NCBI GenBank assembly: GCA_031292275.1
Contig: JARLHL010000002.1
Coordinates: 61,889-125,888 of the forward strand
Length of the DNA stretch: 64,000 nucleotides
Reading direction: 5' to 3'
DNA from: Desulfocapsaceae bacterium
Lineage (GTDB): Bacteria > Desulfobacterota > Desulfobulbia > Desulfobulbales > Desulfocapsaceae
The notes under the pieces are model-generated. The model searched no databases. It saw only the letters and a list, made by a program, of their open reading frames with translations, and was not told the origin of the DNA. A program made the position numbers and the translations under genes. Below, piece after piece: positions 1-9,425 of the stretch. Positions within the stretch are counted from its first letter, which is position 1; each line of letters starts with the position of its first letter.

Positions 1-1201
1 ACTGGCTGATGGTGGCGTCAAAATGGATGAATGTTCCCTTCTCCCGGACAAAGGGTGCCATGATCTTTTGGTCCTGACGGTTTGACATGATGATATTTCC
101 ATTTTTATCAACCAGCGTATAGAGCATGGAGCTTTGAGAGAACATCTCGTCCAGTTTTCCGCTGATCTCGTCAAGGGCCAGAATCCCGGTGACGAAACCG
201 TGATATTCACCCTGTACAATCACCGGCGCAAGCATCTCCACAACCGGTCTGGGATGGCCGATTCTGCCCATGACGACCTCCGAGAGCAACGGCTTCTGCG
301 TGTATTTGAGCTGTGGAATAAAAGGCCTGTCTGCAAAGTTCTTTCCGACAGGGTTCTGCCCGGTTTCATCTACCGGGGGGTAGTAGGCGGAAATTGTCGC
401 ATCCTTGTCGAGAAGTCCGATTCGCAGAAAATTGTTGCTATCTGCTTTTACAGCCTGCTCCAGACGGGGCTGCATCTGTGATGGTGACTGGGCGGCGGCG
501 GTCTCCGCCAGGTAGAGGATGGCTCTTTTTCTTCCGGTTACCCAGCTGTCCAGGCGATGATCCGCATTTTCGATGCTCTGGAGTAAGGTCGTGCGGATAG
601 AGTGATCTGTTTCGTTAAAATCGTTTCGGCTCTGGACTGCCAGCATGATCAGCGTCGGGCATAATATGAAAAATGAAAACAGACAAGAGACAATATCCCT
701 GAGCGAGGTCTGGGAGGTGCGAAATCCCAGCGTAAGACCCATAAAAAGCAAACGGGCTATCAGGGCATCGGCGATGCCGTTGATCGCCTGTTTGGTCATG
801 GTGATGGTCGTGTTGCTCAAAGAGACGTGCATGACCAGGTGGTAGAACAGGAAAACCAGCGGCATGCCGGCAACGAGCCAAAACACTGTATCGGCCAGGA
901 CCATTCCCATCCTGCGGCGGGTCATCAGCCAAGCGACAGCGGAGACCTCGGCGGTCATGATAATAATAGCGTAGGGATGATTCCAGAGGATGACGGTATA
1001 GCTGGAGATAATGGCGGTAGCCAGAATTCCCCGGGCCGGACCGAAGAACTGGAGCGCCAACATCGCAAAAATGCTACCGAAAAGAAAGTCAATATTGAGG
1101 AATATCGGGAATCTGAAATAGTTTGCTGCCAGACCTGCCGCCAGCAGGGCAAGGAAGAGCAAAATGCGGTGTCGGTCGGCACTGATTATGAGCTTTTGCA
1201 T
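1..1201 (-). CDS. Membrane sensor with Cache-like domain (N-terminal part, runs off the left edge)
   Basis: Reading the minus strand from the ATG at 1201 gives an uninterrupted frame of 400 codons to base 2, so the gene continues beyond the window. The first ~190 residues hold about five hydrophobic segments (for example around the motif FLFGSIFAMLALQFFGPARG). Residues ~210-400 form a soluble region resembling a Cache/PAS-type extracytoplasmic sensor, with the motif GILALDEISGKLDEMF and a following YTLVDKNGNIIMSN strand pair. The output domain (histidine kinase, GGDEF or other) lies outside the window, so the signalling class cannot be named. An in-frame stop lies 13 codons upstream at 1238-1240 and 1201 is the only ATG after it. 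No clear ribosome binding site precedes it. Confidence 0.75.
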   Translation of the reverse strand, partial: MQKLIISADRHRILLFLALLAAGLAANYFRFPIFLNIDFLFGSIFAMLALQFFGPARGILATAIISSYTVILWNHPYAIIIMTAEVSAVAWLMTRRRMGMVLADTVFWLVAGMPLVFLFYHLVMHVSLSNTTITMTKQAINGIADALIARLLFMGLTLGFRTSQTSLRDIVSCLFSFFILCPTLIMLAVQSRNDFNETDHSIRTTLLQSIENADHRLDSWVTGRKRAILYLAETAAAQSPSQMQPRLEQAVKADSNNFLRIGLLDKDATISAYYPPVDETGQNPVGKNFADRPFIPQLKYTQKPLLSEVVMGRIGHPRPVVEMLAPVIVQGEYHGFVTGILALDEISGKLDEMFSQSSMLYTLVDKNGNIIMSNRQDQKIMAPFVREKGTFIHFDATISQ

Positions 1202-1705
1202 GGGTATTACGGCATGGGGAAAAGAAAACAGTGATGATCAGATGTCGTCTGAGAGTGAAGAACCCGGATGCGGCGCAGACTGAAAACGCCCGCGGGATCT
1301 CCGCCTGACCTTTGACCGGCGGCCTGCCGAGGCAGAATTGACTGTTGAGAAGTTCAATATATCATATTCTCCTTATTTGTTTATCAAAGAATGATGCAGA
1401 GGTCCAGGAAGAGGTCGTTTTTTTGGGGTCAGGCATTTCGGAGGAGCCTGGGGGGCCAGGCGAGTCCCGGTGCTGACCGGGAATGCCGGGGAGAAGATGG
1501 TCATCAATGATGGAATGCATTAGTTTCTCAATGAGGATTGATGGACCTCCTCCGTCTCGATCTCGCGTGCACTGTCAATTATCCCGGACAGTCTGAGTAA
1601 AAGAGACTGCAAGAACCTTTTGTAAAAAGATTCAAGAGCAATTATAAAAAGAAGGCTTGTTGGAAAATCAATGAATACGGCAGGAGAGCACGGGGAAGAC
1701 TTGCA
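1202..1705. other. Intergenic region between divergent sensor gene and sbcDC
   Basis: About 500 bases separate the two divergent genes. The only supported element is a sigma70-like promoter close to sbcD (1620-1648). The frames open here lack start sites, ribosome binding sites or recognisable protein features, and I see no RNA gene. Confidence 0.5.
1620..1648 (+). promoter_or_regulatory. Candidate sigma70 promoter for sbcDC
   Basis: TTGTAA at 1620-1625 and TATAAA at 1643-1648 are separated by exactly 17 bases, 57 bases upstream of the sbcD start. The match to TTGACA/TATAAT is 4/6 and 5/6. This is inferred from sequence only. Confidence 0.5.
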
Positions 1706-2935
1706 ATGAAGATACTCCACACCTCGGACTGGCATATCGGCCGCAGTCTGTACGGCAGGAAGCGCTACGATGAATGCAGGGCCTTTCTCGACTGGCTGGC
1801 TGGCCGCCTCGTCTCCGAAGAGATAGATGTCCTGCTGGTGGCGGGCGACATATTCGACAGCAGCACCCCCAGCAACCGGGCCCTGGAACTCTACTACACC
1901 TTTCTCTGCCGGGTCTCCGAGTCGAGCTGTCGCCATGTGGTCATCACCGGCGGCAACCATGACTCGCCTTCCCTGCTCAATGCCCCGCGGGAGGTCCTGC
2001 GCTTTTTGGATATCCACATCATCGGCAGGATGACCGACCTGCCCGATCAGGAGGTCCTAGTCCTCAGGGACGGCGCAGGCAAGGCCTGCCTGATCGTCTG
2101 CGCCGTCCCCTTCCTGCGGGATCGCGATATCCGGGAGGCTAGGGCCGGAGAGAGCCTCGAGGAAAAGGGAAACAAACTCATCGATGGCATTGCAACCCAC
2201 TACCGGGATGTTGCCGCTATCGCCCGGCAGCGAAGAGGTGAGGAGGGCGGCAACATCCCCATTGTTGCCATGGGCCATCTCTTTTGTGCCGGTGCCAGGA
2301 CTGCGGATGCTGACGGGGTCCGTGACCTCTATATCGGCTCCCTGGCCCACCTGGACAGCGCGATCTTCCCCGACTGCATCGACTACCTGGCCCTGGGCCA
2401 TCTGCATATCCCGCAAAAGGTCGGCGGTTCCGAGACCCGGAGATATTCGGGTTCGCCTCTGCCCATGGGATTTAGCGAGGCCGGACAGGACAAGAGTGTG
2501 CTGATCGTCACCTTCGATGGGACGGTGCCCGCCGTTTCCACCCTGCAGGTCCCGTGCTTTATGGCACTGGAGACGGTCAGGGGCGATCTGGCAGTGATCC
2601 TTGCCCGCTTGGAGCAGCTGGTGAAGCAGAGGACTCCCATTTTGATCGAGGTCGTCTACGAGGGCGACGACCTGGTGGGCGACCTGCAGAATCAGCTGCA
2701 GGATGCCGTGGCCGGCTCGACGGTCCATATCCTGCGCACTGTCAACAACCGGATCCTGAAACAGGCCCTGCAGCAGGACCACGCCGGCGAGACCCTGGCC
2801 GAACTGAGCGTCCACCAGGTCTTTGACCGCTGTCTTGCAGCTCATCTCGTGCCGGAGGAGCAGTGCCAGGATCTGCGCATCGCCTTTCTCGAAGCTGTGT
2901 CCTCTCTGTATCACGACGATACGAGGGCCGAATAG
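1706..2935 (+). CDS. sbcD: Exonuclease SbcD (Mre11-like nuclease subunit)
   Basis: A 409-residue protein of the SbcD/Mre11 calcineurin-like phosphoesterase family. It is the nuclease subunit of the SbcCD complex, which cleaves hairpins and processes double-strand breaks and inverted repeats. The phosphoesterase motifs are present: HTSDWHIG at residues 5-12, VAGDIFD near 47-53, GGNHDS near 86-91 and GHLH near 231-234. Length matches the family. The start is placed at the ATG at 1706 after GGGGAA at 1692-1697. It lies 18 bases upstream of sbcC on the same strand and the two clearly form an operon. Confidence 0.95.
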   Translation: MKILHTSDWHIGRSLYGRKRYDECRAFLDWLAGRLVSEEIDVLLVAGDIFDSSTPSNRALELYYTFLCRVSESSCRHVVITGGNHDSPSLLNAPREVLRFLDIHIIGRMTDLPDQEVLVLRDGAGKACLIVCAVPFLRDRDIREARAGESLEEKGNKLIDGIATHYRDVAAIARQRRGEEGGNIPIVAMGHLFCAGARTADADGVRDLYIGSLAHLDSAIFPDCIDYLALGHLHIPQKVGGSETRRYSGSPLPMGFSEAGQDKSVLIVTFDGTVPAVSTLQVPCFMALETVRGDLAVILARLEQLVKQRTPILIEVVYEGDDLVGDLQNQLQDAVAGSTVHILRTVNNRILKQALQQDHAGETLAELSVHQVFDRCLAAHLVPEEQCQDLRIAFLEAVSSLYHDDTRAE

Positions 2936-2953
2936 GAAGGTGGTGCCGGAGAT

Positions 2954-5900
2954 ATGAAAATTCTGCAGATCCGTTTTCAGAACCTGAATTCGCTGGCCGG
3001 AGAGTGGCGTATCGACTTCACCCACCCTGACTATGCCGCCAACGGGATATTTGCGATCACCGGTCCGACAGGCTCAGGCAAGACTACCCTGCTGGATGCC
3101 TTCTGCCTTGCTCTGTATGGCCGGACCCCGCGCCTGGAGCGGATCACCGAGTCCTCCAACGAGATCATGAGCCGCCATACCGGGGTCTGTTTTTCCGAGG
3201 CCGTGTTTGAGACCGGAAAAGGGCGGTTCCGCTGCCATTGGAGCCAGCGCCGGGCCCGGGAACAGCCTGCGGCCAGGCTGCAGCACGCCCGGCATGAGAT
3301 CGTCGATGACCGGACCGACACCGTTCTTGAGAACAAACTCAAGGATGTGGCCAGGGTTGTTGAAGAGGTCACCGGCATGGATTTTAATCAGTTCACCCGT
3401 TCGGTCCTGCTGGCCCAGGGCGGCTTTGCCGCCTTTTTACAGGCCTCATCCGATGAGCGCGCCCCGATTCTTGAACAGATCACCGGCAGCGAGATCTATA
3501 GCCTCATTTCCAGGAAGGTCCACCAGCGGCGGGGGGAAGAGGAGCAGCAACTCAAACTGCTGCAATCCGAGCAGTCCGCAGTCGTCCTCCTGACCGCGGC
3601 AGCGGAGGAGGTCATCATACTCGATATTGCCGGTAAAAAGGCTGTCAGCGAAGCCAATATCGCCTCTTTGAGTCAGGCCCAGGCGGGTCTTGCCTGGCGG
3701 AAAGGGCTGCTCAGCCTGGAAGAGGAAATTGCCGCCCTTAAGGACCAGGAGGAGCAGGCGGGACGACAGCTTGCGGAGGCCGTGCCTGAACGTCTGCTGC
3801 TGGAGCGGGCCCAGAAGGTCCGGCTTCTGGACGGGATGTACAGCCAGCTTACGGGATTGCGGGGGCAGCAGGAAAGGGATGCGGTGGAAGGTGAGAAGGT
3901 CCGGCAGGATCTGGCGACGCTGAGACTGCAGGAGGACGAGACGCGGGCAAGGCTGGCCGAGGCCAGGGGACATTGGGAACGAACGGAAACGGTCTGCCTG
4001 CAGGACTTGGGGCTGGCAGTGGAGATCCGGGCCTTGGATATCAAGCTGCAAGAGGCCGTGAGCCAGATCGGCCATTTCCAGAAGGAAAAAGCTGCAGCTG
4101 ACGGCGAGAGGGAGACGCATGCCCGGCTCGGGCAGAAGATTCAGGCTGCCATCGCCGACAGCACCAGCGGGCTTTTGCAGGTAAGGGACTTTCTTCAGCA
4201 GCACCGCACCGATGCAGATCTTCTCGAGGATCTCGGTGGATTGCAGGAGCTCGTCCAGGCCGCGAGCAGCCAGGCGGAAAGAGTCGCGTACCTGAAAGGG
4301 CAGGGAGAAAAGGCCGGTGAGGCTGTCCGGGAGGCGGCAGCGCGGATCGCGCAGGCGGCTGCAGTCCATAAAAAAACCTGCGGGGATCTGGCTGAGGCCG
4401 AGTCCAGGGCTCAGGTGCTGGGCCGGGAGGCGGCTGACCTGCTGGCAGGCCGGGAACCGGCGGCCTTCAGAGATGAGTTGGACAGGATTGCGGAGAGGCT
4501 TCACAGCCTGGATAAGGCGGTCCAGATCGGCAGACAGATCGCCTCCCTGCAGGCGGAGCGTGAATCGGGGGCTGTTCAGCAACAGCAGGCGGCAGCCAGT
4601 CTCAAGGAAGACGCCTCAAAAAGAGATGCCCTGGCGGAAACCATTGCCTGCAGACGGCAGGTTGTGGAAAAGCAGGAGCAGATAGTCCTTCTGGCCGGCA
4701 GGATCAGGAGTCTTGACGAGGAGCGGGCGCATCTGACGGCGGGGCAGCCCTGCCCCCTCTGCGGGGCTACCGACCACCCCTATGCTGCGGCTGTCCCGGC
4801 TGTGCCGGAAGAGGCAGATGCGGTCTTGGCCCGGGAGAGGGATATCCTGCAGTCCCTGCAGACCGGAGAGGCCGCGCTGTTTGCGGGCATGGCTGCCACC
4901 GGGGAAAAATACCGGCAGGCCGTACAACAGCAGGAGAAGGTGCTGGACCAGCTGGATCAGGCCCAAAGGGCGTTCACCGAGCTGGTTGGCCCATCCTCCT
5001 GTCTGGAGGATGTCGCGGCGAAAATGGCCGGAATGGAGCGGGGAAGGGTGCAGGCCAAGGCCTTGCTGCAGGACCTTGAAGAGAAGATCCGGCAGCGGGA
5101 TGCGGCAGGAAAGGCAGCAGAGACAGGCAGGGATGTTTGCCGCTGCAGCCAGCAGGAGATGCAGGAGGCAGCCCATGCCCATGCCCTTGCCGCCGAACAT
5201 TGCAGACGAGTCGAAGAGGAAGGCCGGAGCGCCGGCGACGAACTGCGCAGGCATCTGGATAATGCTGCCCGAAGGACTGTCCGTTACGGTATTGCCGATA
5301 TCTCTGCGGATAACTGCGGCGAGGTCCTGGCCCTGCTTGCTGCGCGGCAACGGCAGTGGCGCCTGCACAAGGAGAAGGAGGAACAGACCCTGCTTCTCAT
5401 GCAGGGCATGGAGATTGACAGGGAACGGGAGGCGGCCTTGGAGCAGAAACAGGTCGCCGAGCTCAAGAGGATAGATCAGGAGCTTGCGGTCCGGGAAGGA
5501 CAGCTGGCCGCTTTGCAGGAGGATCGTCGTGCCCGTTATGGGGACAAGGATCCGGTCCGGGAAGAGACGCGGGTGGCTGAGGTCCGGGCCCAGGCCGAAA
5601 AGCGGCTGACTGGATTGGGGGAGGCCCTCCACCGGTTGGAAAAAGGTCGGGCCGTTCTGGATGAACGGATGGGTGCATTGATCCGGTCTCTGGCGGATTG
5701 TGCCGCCAGGCTTATTGTTGAGGAGGCTGCATTTCGGGAGATGATGCTGAGCCGGGGCTTTAGCGATGAGGCGGACTATAATGCCGCCAGGCTGCCCGAC
5801 GAGGCCATTGCCCGGAGGACCCATGACCATGAAAAACTGACGGAGCGGCATATTCGGAGCAAGGCTCTTCTACAGGCAAAAACAGAGAGCCTTAAGAGGG

Positions 5901-6634
5901 AGAGCGGCAAGGAACTCACCCCCCTGTCACTGGAGGAGCTGAGCGGACAGATTGCAGAGAGGACAGCTGCCCTGCAGGCCCTCCAGCAGGAGATCGGCAG
6001 GCTTCAGGGGCAGCTGCAGGAGAACGATCAGGCTCGGAAAATACAGAAGGGCAGGCTGGAGGTTCTGGAAAATCAGCGTCAGGAATACCGGCGCTGGCAG
6101 AGGCTGCATGACCTCATAGGCTCGAGCGATGGCAAAAAATTCCGCAATTTTGCCCAGGGAATTACCTTTGAGCTGATGGTTGGCCATGCCAACCGCAGTC
6201 TTCAGAAGATGACCGACCGCTATATCCTGACCCGAGATATGCAGCAGCCGCTGGAATTGAATGTGATCGACAACTATCAGGCCGGCGAGGTCCGTTCGAC
6301 CAAGAATCTCTCCGGCGGAGAGTCGTTCATCGTCAGCCTTGCCCTGGCGCTCGGCCTGGCGGGAATGGCCAGCACGGTGCAGGTGGATTCCCTCTTTCTC
6401 GATGAAGGATTCGGCACCCTGGACGAGGACTCGCTTGAGACCGCTCTTGAGACGCTGGCCGGTCTGCAGCAGGAGGGCAAGATCATAGGCATCATCTCCC
6501 ATGTGCCAGTCCTGCAGGAGCGCATTGCCACCCGGATCGAGGTCGTCCCCGGCCCGGCCGGTCGCAGCAGACTGCAGGGTCCCGGGGTGTCGGCCAGGGG
6601 GGGGGGCCGCATCGGCAGCAGGTCACCGGAGTGA
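2954..6634 (+). CDS. sbcC: Exonuclease SbcC (Rad50-like SMC ATPase subunit)
   Basis: A 1226-residue Rad50-type ATPase, partner of SbcD in DNA end and hairpin processing. Walker A GPTGSGKTT is at residues 37-45. A very long Glu/Lys/Gln-rich coiled coil is broken near the middle by the zinc-hook motif CPLC at 600-603. The ABC signature LSGGES is at 1119-1124 and Walker B LFLDEG begins at 1147. The core ends at the expected point after the D-loop and a GISHV-like strand (IISHVPVLQERI). The last ~15 residues are encoded across a run of ten G (6597-6606) and look like an arbitrary tail, so the exact C-terminus could vary through slippage. The coding sequence overlaps no neighbour and ends about 340 bases before prfC. 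Confidence 0.95.
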   Translation: MKILQIRFQNLNSLAGEWRIDFTHPDYAANGIFAITGPTGSGKTTLLDAFCLALYGRTPRLERITESSNEIMSRHTGVCFSEAVFETGKGRFRCHWSQRRAREQPAARLQHARHEIVDDRTDTVLENKLKDVARVVEEVTGMDFNQFTRSVLLAQGGFAAFLQASSDERAPILEQITGSEIYSLISRKVHQRRGEEEQQLKLLQSEQSAVVLLTAAAEEVIILDIAGKKAVSEANIASLSQAQAGLAWRKGLLSLEEEIAALKDQEEQAGRQLAEAVPERLLLERAQKVRLLDGMYSQLTGLRGQQERDAVEGEKVRQDLATLRLQEDETRARLAEARGHWERTETVCLQDLGLAVEIRALDIKLQEAVSQIGHFQKEKAAADGERETHARLGQKIQAAIADSTSGLLQVRDFLQQHRTDADLLEDLGGLQELVQAASSQAERVAYLKGQGEKAGEAVREAAARIAQAAAVHKKTCGDLAEAESRAQVLGREAADLLAGREPAAFRDELDRIAERLHSLDKAVQIGRQIASLQAERESGAVQQQQAAASLKEDASKRDALAETIACRRQVVEKQEQIVLLAGRIRSLDEERAHLTAGQPCPLCGATDHPYAAAVPAVPEEADAVLARERDILQSLQTGEAALFAGMAATGEKYRQAVQQQEKVLDQLDQAQRAFTELVGPSSCLEDVAAKMAGMERGRVQAKALLQDLEEKIRQRDAAGKAAETGRDVCRCSQQEMQEAAHAHALAAEHCRRVEEEGRSAGDELRRHLDNAARRTVRYGIADISADNCGEVLALLAARQRQWRLHKEKEEQTLLLMQGMEIDREREAALEQKQVAELKRIDQELAVREGQLAALQEDRRARYGDKDPVREETRVAEVRAQAEKRLTGLGEALHRLEKGRAVLDERMGALIRSLADCAARLIVEEAAFREMMLSRGFSDEADYNAARLPDEAIARRTHDHEKLTERHIRSKALLQAKTESLKRESGKELTPLSLEELSGQIAERTAALQALQQEIGRLQGQLQENDQARKIQKGRLEVLENQRQEYRRWQRLHDLIGSSDGKKFRNFAQGITFELMVGHANRSLQKMTDRYILTRDMQQPLELNVIDNYQAGEVRSTKNLSGGESFIVSLALALGLAGMASTVQVDSLFLDEGFGTLDEDSLETALETLAGLQQEGKIIGIISHVPVLQERIATRIEVVPGPAGRSRLQGPGVSARGGGRIGSRSPE

Positions 6635-6748
6635 GTCTCGCTGAGGTCGTGTTCCTTTCCCGGGCAGAACGTATCTCCTCTTTTTATCAGAGCAGATCTG
6701 TTTTATGTTTGCATTCTTCTGAAAAGGCCCTATTGTTTGAAATTTTTA

Positions 6749-6933
6749 CCAGCATGGCCGGAGTGTATCTGCCAGCCACAGCGAAATATGAAAGCGTATC
6801 ATTTCGGTATGGCGAGCCCCCTGCTTCCGGGGCGTTTTCCGACCCGTATGGCTGGCCGGATTTGCCGGCCGCAACAAAGCATGAAAGCTCGTCGTCTTGG
6901 CAAAGCGAGGCCGCAGCGTAAAGACGCTTTCAT
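6749..6933 (-). repeat. 93-bp intergenic repeat family, copy A (one full plus one partial unit)
   Basis: On the minus strand the stretch starts ATGAAAGC (6933-6926) and contains GCTTTCAT (6888-6881), which can pair with it, then GGCCGG-CAAAT-CCGGCC (6870-6854), then a degenerate CCAGC..GG end (unit 6843-6933). A second, partial unit follows at about 6749-6840 and shares the block CTCGCCATACCGAA and CGCTTTCAT with copy D. The element fills most of the 344-base gap between sbcC and prfC. The frame open across it (6631-6921) is best explained as repeat sequence rather than as a gene. Confidence 0.75.
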
Positions 6934-6978
6934 AGAGATATACCAGAAAATCAACGCAGAATTTTTCGAACAGTCATT

Positions 6979-8565
6979 ATGAGCAGACAGCTTGAACAAG
7001 AGGTCGCCAAACGGCGGACCTTCGGAATCATCAGCCATCCGGATGCGGGGAAGACCACCCTCACTGAAAAACTCCTGCTTTACGGCGGGGCCATCAACCT
7101 GGCCGGGGCGGTGAAGTCCCGCAAGATCGAACGGAAGGCCACCAGCGACTGGATGGCCATTGAGCGTGAACGCGGTATCTCGGTGACCACCTCGGTGATG
7201 AAGTTCACCTACCTTGATTACGAGGTCAATCTGCTGGACACCCCCGGTCATCAGGATTTTTCCGAGGATACCTACCGGGTGTTGACCGCCGTGGATTCGG
7301 CCATCATGGTCATCGACAATGCCAAGGGTGTCGAGTCCCAGACCGAGAAATTGATGGAGGTCTGCCGGATGCGGAATACCCCGCTGATCACCTTCATCAA
7401 CAAGCTTGACCGGGAAGGGATCTCACCTCTGGAGATCATGGCCGAGATCGAGGAGAAGCTGCAGATTGAATGCACTCCTCTGTCCTGGCCCATCGGGATG
7501 GGGAAGACCTTCAAAGGGGTGTACAATATCCGGGAAAAGCGTCTCAATCTCTTTACCCCGGGCCAGGAGACCCGCCCCCAGGATATCGTTACCATTGCTG
7601 ACCTCTCCGACTCCCGTCTGGACCAGCTGCTCGGCAGGCAGGCCGATGAGCTGCGGGAGGATCTGGAACTCTTGGCCGGGGCCGCTAACCCCTTCGAGCA
7701 TGACCATTATCTCTGCGCCTCTCAGACCCCGGTATTTTTCGGCAGTGCAGTCAATAATTTCGGCGTTCAGGAGATGCTGAACGGCTTTGTGGAGCTGGCT
7801 CCGCCCCCGGGCGCTCGGGCCACTGCGACCAGGGACGTTGATCCCAATGAGGAGGAATTTTCTGGTTTCGTCTTTAAAATTCAGGCCAATATGAACCCGG
7901 CTCATCGTGATCGCATTGCCTTCCTGCGGGTCTGTTCCGGCAAGTTCACCCGCGGGATGAAGGTTAGACACCACCGGATCGGCAAGGAGATCACACTTGC
8001 CAACGCCACCATATTCATGGCTCAGGATCGATCCAATGTGGAAGAGGCCTGGCCGGGAGACATCATCGGCCTGCATAATCACGGCACCATCAAGATCGGC
8101 GATACCTTCACTCCGCGAGAGGAGTTGAAGTTCACCGGTATCCCCAACTTCGCCCCGGAGCATTTTCGCCGGGTGCTTCTGAAAAATCCGCTGAAGATGA
8201 AGCAGCTGCAGAAAGGGCTGGTGCAACTGGCGGAAGAGGGCGCCATCCAGGTCTTTCGGCCCCTGATCGGTTCTGACTATGTGATGGGCGCGGTGGGTGT
8301 CCTGCAGTTTGAAGTGACCATGGCCCGTCTGAAGAACGAGTACGGAGTCGATGCGATTTATGAGCCGGTGGATTTTCAGGCCGCGCGCTGGGTGAGCTGT
8401 GACGACAAAAAGAAGCTGGCCGAGTTTGAGAGCAAGAGTCAGTCAGCCCTAGCCCGTGATGCGGAAGGATGCCTGACCTATCTGGCCCAGAGCGAGTGGA
8501 TGCTGAACTTCTTCATGGAGAAATGGCCTGCCATCACCTTTAAGAAGACCCGGGAGAATATCTGA
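6979..8565 (+). CDS. prfC: Peptide chain release factor 3
   Basis: A 528-residue translational GTPase that recycles RF1/RF2 from the ribosome after peptide release. The GTPase motifs are HPDAGKTT (20-27), DTPGH (87-91) and NKLD (141-144). The N-terminal region [20 protein letters not shown] and the switch region [13 protein letters not shown] are diagnostic of RF3 rather than EF-G. Length matches the usual 525-530 residues. There is no strong Shine-Dalgarno sequence before the ATG. The gene stands alone downstream of repeat copy A. Confidence 0.96.
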   Translation: MSRQLEQEVAKRRTFGIISHPDAGKTTLTEKLLLYGGAINLAGAVKSRKIERKATSDWMAIERERGISVTTSVMKFTYLDYEVNLLDTPGHQDFSEDTYRVLTAVDSAIMVIDNAKGVESQTEKLMEVCRMRNTPLITFINKLDREGISPLEIMAEIEEKLQIECTPLSWPIGMGKTFKGVYNIREKRLNLFTPGQETRPQDIVTIADLSDSRLDQLLGRQADELREDLELLAGAANPFEHDHYLCASQTPVFFGSAVNNFGVQEMLNGFVELAPPPGARATATRDVDPNEEEFSGFVFKIQANMNPAHRDRIAFLRVCSGKFTRGMKVRHHRIGKEITLANATIFMAQDRSNVEEAWPGDIIGLHNHGTIKIGDTFTPREELKFTGIPNFAPEHFRRVLLKNPLKMKQLQKGLVQLAEEGAIQVFRPLIGSDYVMGAVGVLQFEVTMARLKNEYGVDAIYEPVDFQAARWVSCDDKKKLAEFESKSQSALARDAEGCLTYLAQSEWMLNFFMEKWPAITFKKTRENI

Positions 8566-8614
8566 CGCAGGATTTCTTCAGAAGGACAACGAATTCCCCG
8601 CTGCTGTACCGACT

Positions 8615-8911
8615 CTAGTCCTCCCTTCTCTTTTCATCGGAAAAAATCAGCGCACACCCCTCGGAAAGGGCCTCGGCGGTCTTTTTTCTGGCGATGGTAA
8701 TGATTCGCTGGATCGTGCCTCTGGAGACCCCCATCCGTTTGCCGGCCTCCTCCTGGGTCAGCCCTTCCCGGTCGCAGAGCCTGAGGACCTCCAGTTCGTC
8801 GCGATAAAGATCGATCTGCCTGAGTTCGTGCAGCGGAGAACCGGTTATTTTAAAAGCCCTTCCGCAGAATTCGCCCTCGCAATGCCTGATTTTTTTCGGT
8901 CGTGGTGACAT
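8615..8911 (-). CDS. DUF134 (UPF0251) family DNA-binding protein
   Basis: A 98-residue protein of the DUF134/UPF0251 family. It starts with MSPRPKKIRHC and has a sigma-like helix-turn-helix at about residues 45-75 (LTQEEAGKRMGVSRGTIQRI). Members are small putative regulators often found near NifX/NifB-like (dinitrogenase cofactor family) proteins and Mrp-type ATPases in anaerobes, and here a NifX-like gene lies 514 bases upstream on the same strand. The ligand and targets are unknown. AAGGAC precedes the ATG. It converges with prfC. Confidence 0.85.
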   Translation of the reverse strand: MSPRPKKIRHCEGEFCGRAFKITGSPLHELRQIDLYRDELEVLRLCDREGLTQEEAGKRMGVSRGTIQRIITIARKKTAEALSEGCALIFSDEKRRED

Positions 8912-9044
8912 ATGTCCTTTTTTCCCTGAGTGCTCTCAATCAGACCTGAAAGAGGCCTGCCGGTAAAAGAATGAAAAAACACATTATAACAGCAGTTATG
9001 TGATCAATATACTACAGAGCAGTACTTGAAAAAGCGAAAAAAAT

Positions 9045-9060
9045 ACACCCTGGCGGGTGT
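9045..9060 (-). terminator. Intrinsic terminator-like hairpin
   Basis: ACACCC (9045-9050), a four-base loop and GGGTGT (9055-9060) form a 6-bp stem. Read on the minus strand it is followed by A and a run of T (9038-9043), the form of an intrinsic terminator for transcripts coming from the NifX-like gene side. On the plus strand three T follow, so weak bidirectional action is possible. Confidence 0.55.
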
Positions 9061-9197
9061 TTTATGGATCTGATCTCTCTTCCAGAATGTCCTGTATCGC
9101 GGAGAGCGCCAGTTAGAGAACTCTTAGATTTTGACTTCCGGAACTCCAATCCAAACTCCTTTATACTGTTTTTTGAAAAAAAAACAATAATCTTTAC

Positions 9198-9290
9198 ATG
9201 AAAGTCCTGTCAAAGCGGCAATATTGCCATTTCGGAGTGATGCGCTTTCATCATGTGCAGCGGCGGGCCAGTCCGGTCCAGCCGCGCTGG
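9198..9290 (+). repeat. 93-bp intergenic repeat family, copy B
   Basis: Runs from ATGAAAG (9198) to GCTGG (9290), exactly 93 bp, the same length as copies C and D. It has the pairing arms ATGAAAG and CTTTCAT, the central block GGCCAGTCCGGTCC and the terminal stem CCAGC-CGC-GCTGG. It lies inside a non-coding gap. Confidence 0.8.
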
Positions 9291-9392
9291 TTAGCGGGAA
9301 CGGAAAAGAATATTTCCTTTGGGCATCAGTGGGCCTTTCACCAGCCGGCTGCGGAGAAGGCAAGGGGAGCGGAATCCTCTTGAAGAAATCCC

Positions 9393-9419
9393 GCCCCCTT
9401 TACATTCGTCAGAGGGGGC
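9393..9419 (-). terminator. Hairpin just after the NifX-like gene
   Basis: GCCCCCT (9393-9399) and AGGGGGC (9413-9419) form a 7-bp stem with a 13-base loop, starting 7 bases past the stop codon on the minus strand. Only a short T-containing stretch follows, so it is a weak intrinsic terminator at best. Confidence 0.45.
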
Positions 9420-9425
9420 CATTGC

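Larger units (their letters stand above)
8912..9425. other. 514-base gap with terminators and a repeat
   Basis: This non-coding stretch between the NifX-like and DUF134 genes holds two hairpins (9393-9419 and 9045-9060) and repeat copy B (9198-9290). The remainder is AT-rich around 8970-9045 and could hold the DUF134 promoter. I see no gene. Confidence 0.6.

Noticed and set aside
615..1182. Minus-strand frames of 105 and 75 residues and plus-strand 135-residue frame
   Set aside because: All are in other frames of the long edge-truncated sensor gene, which gives a coherent membrane protein.
6631..6921. 96-residue plus-strand frame after sbcC
   Set aside because: It lies almost wholly in repeat copy A, and its apparent internal protein repeats are the DNA repeat units. 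It lacks a ribosome binding site.
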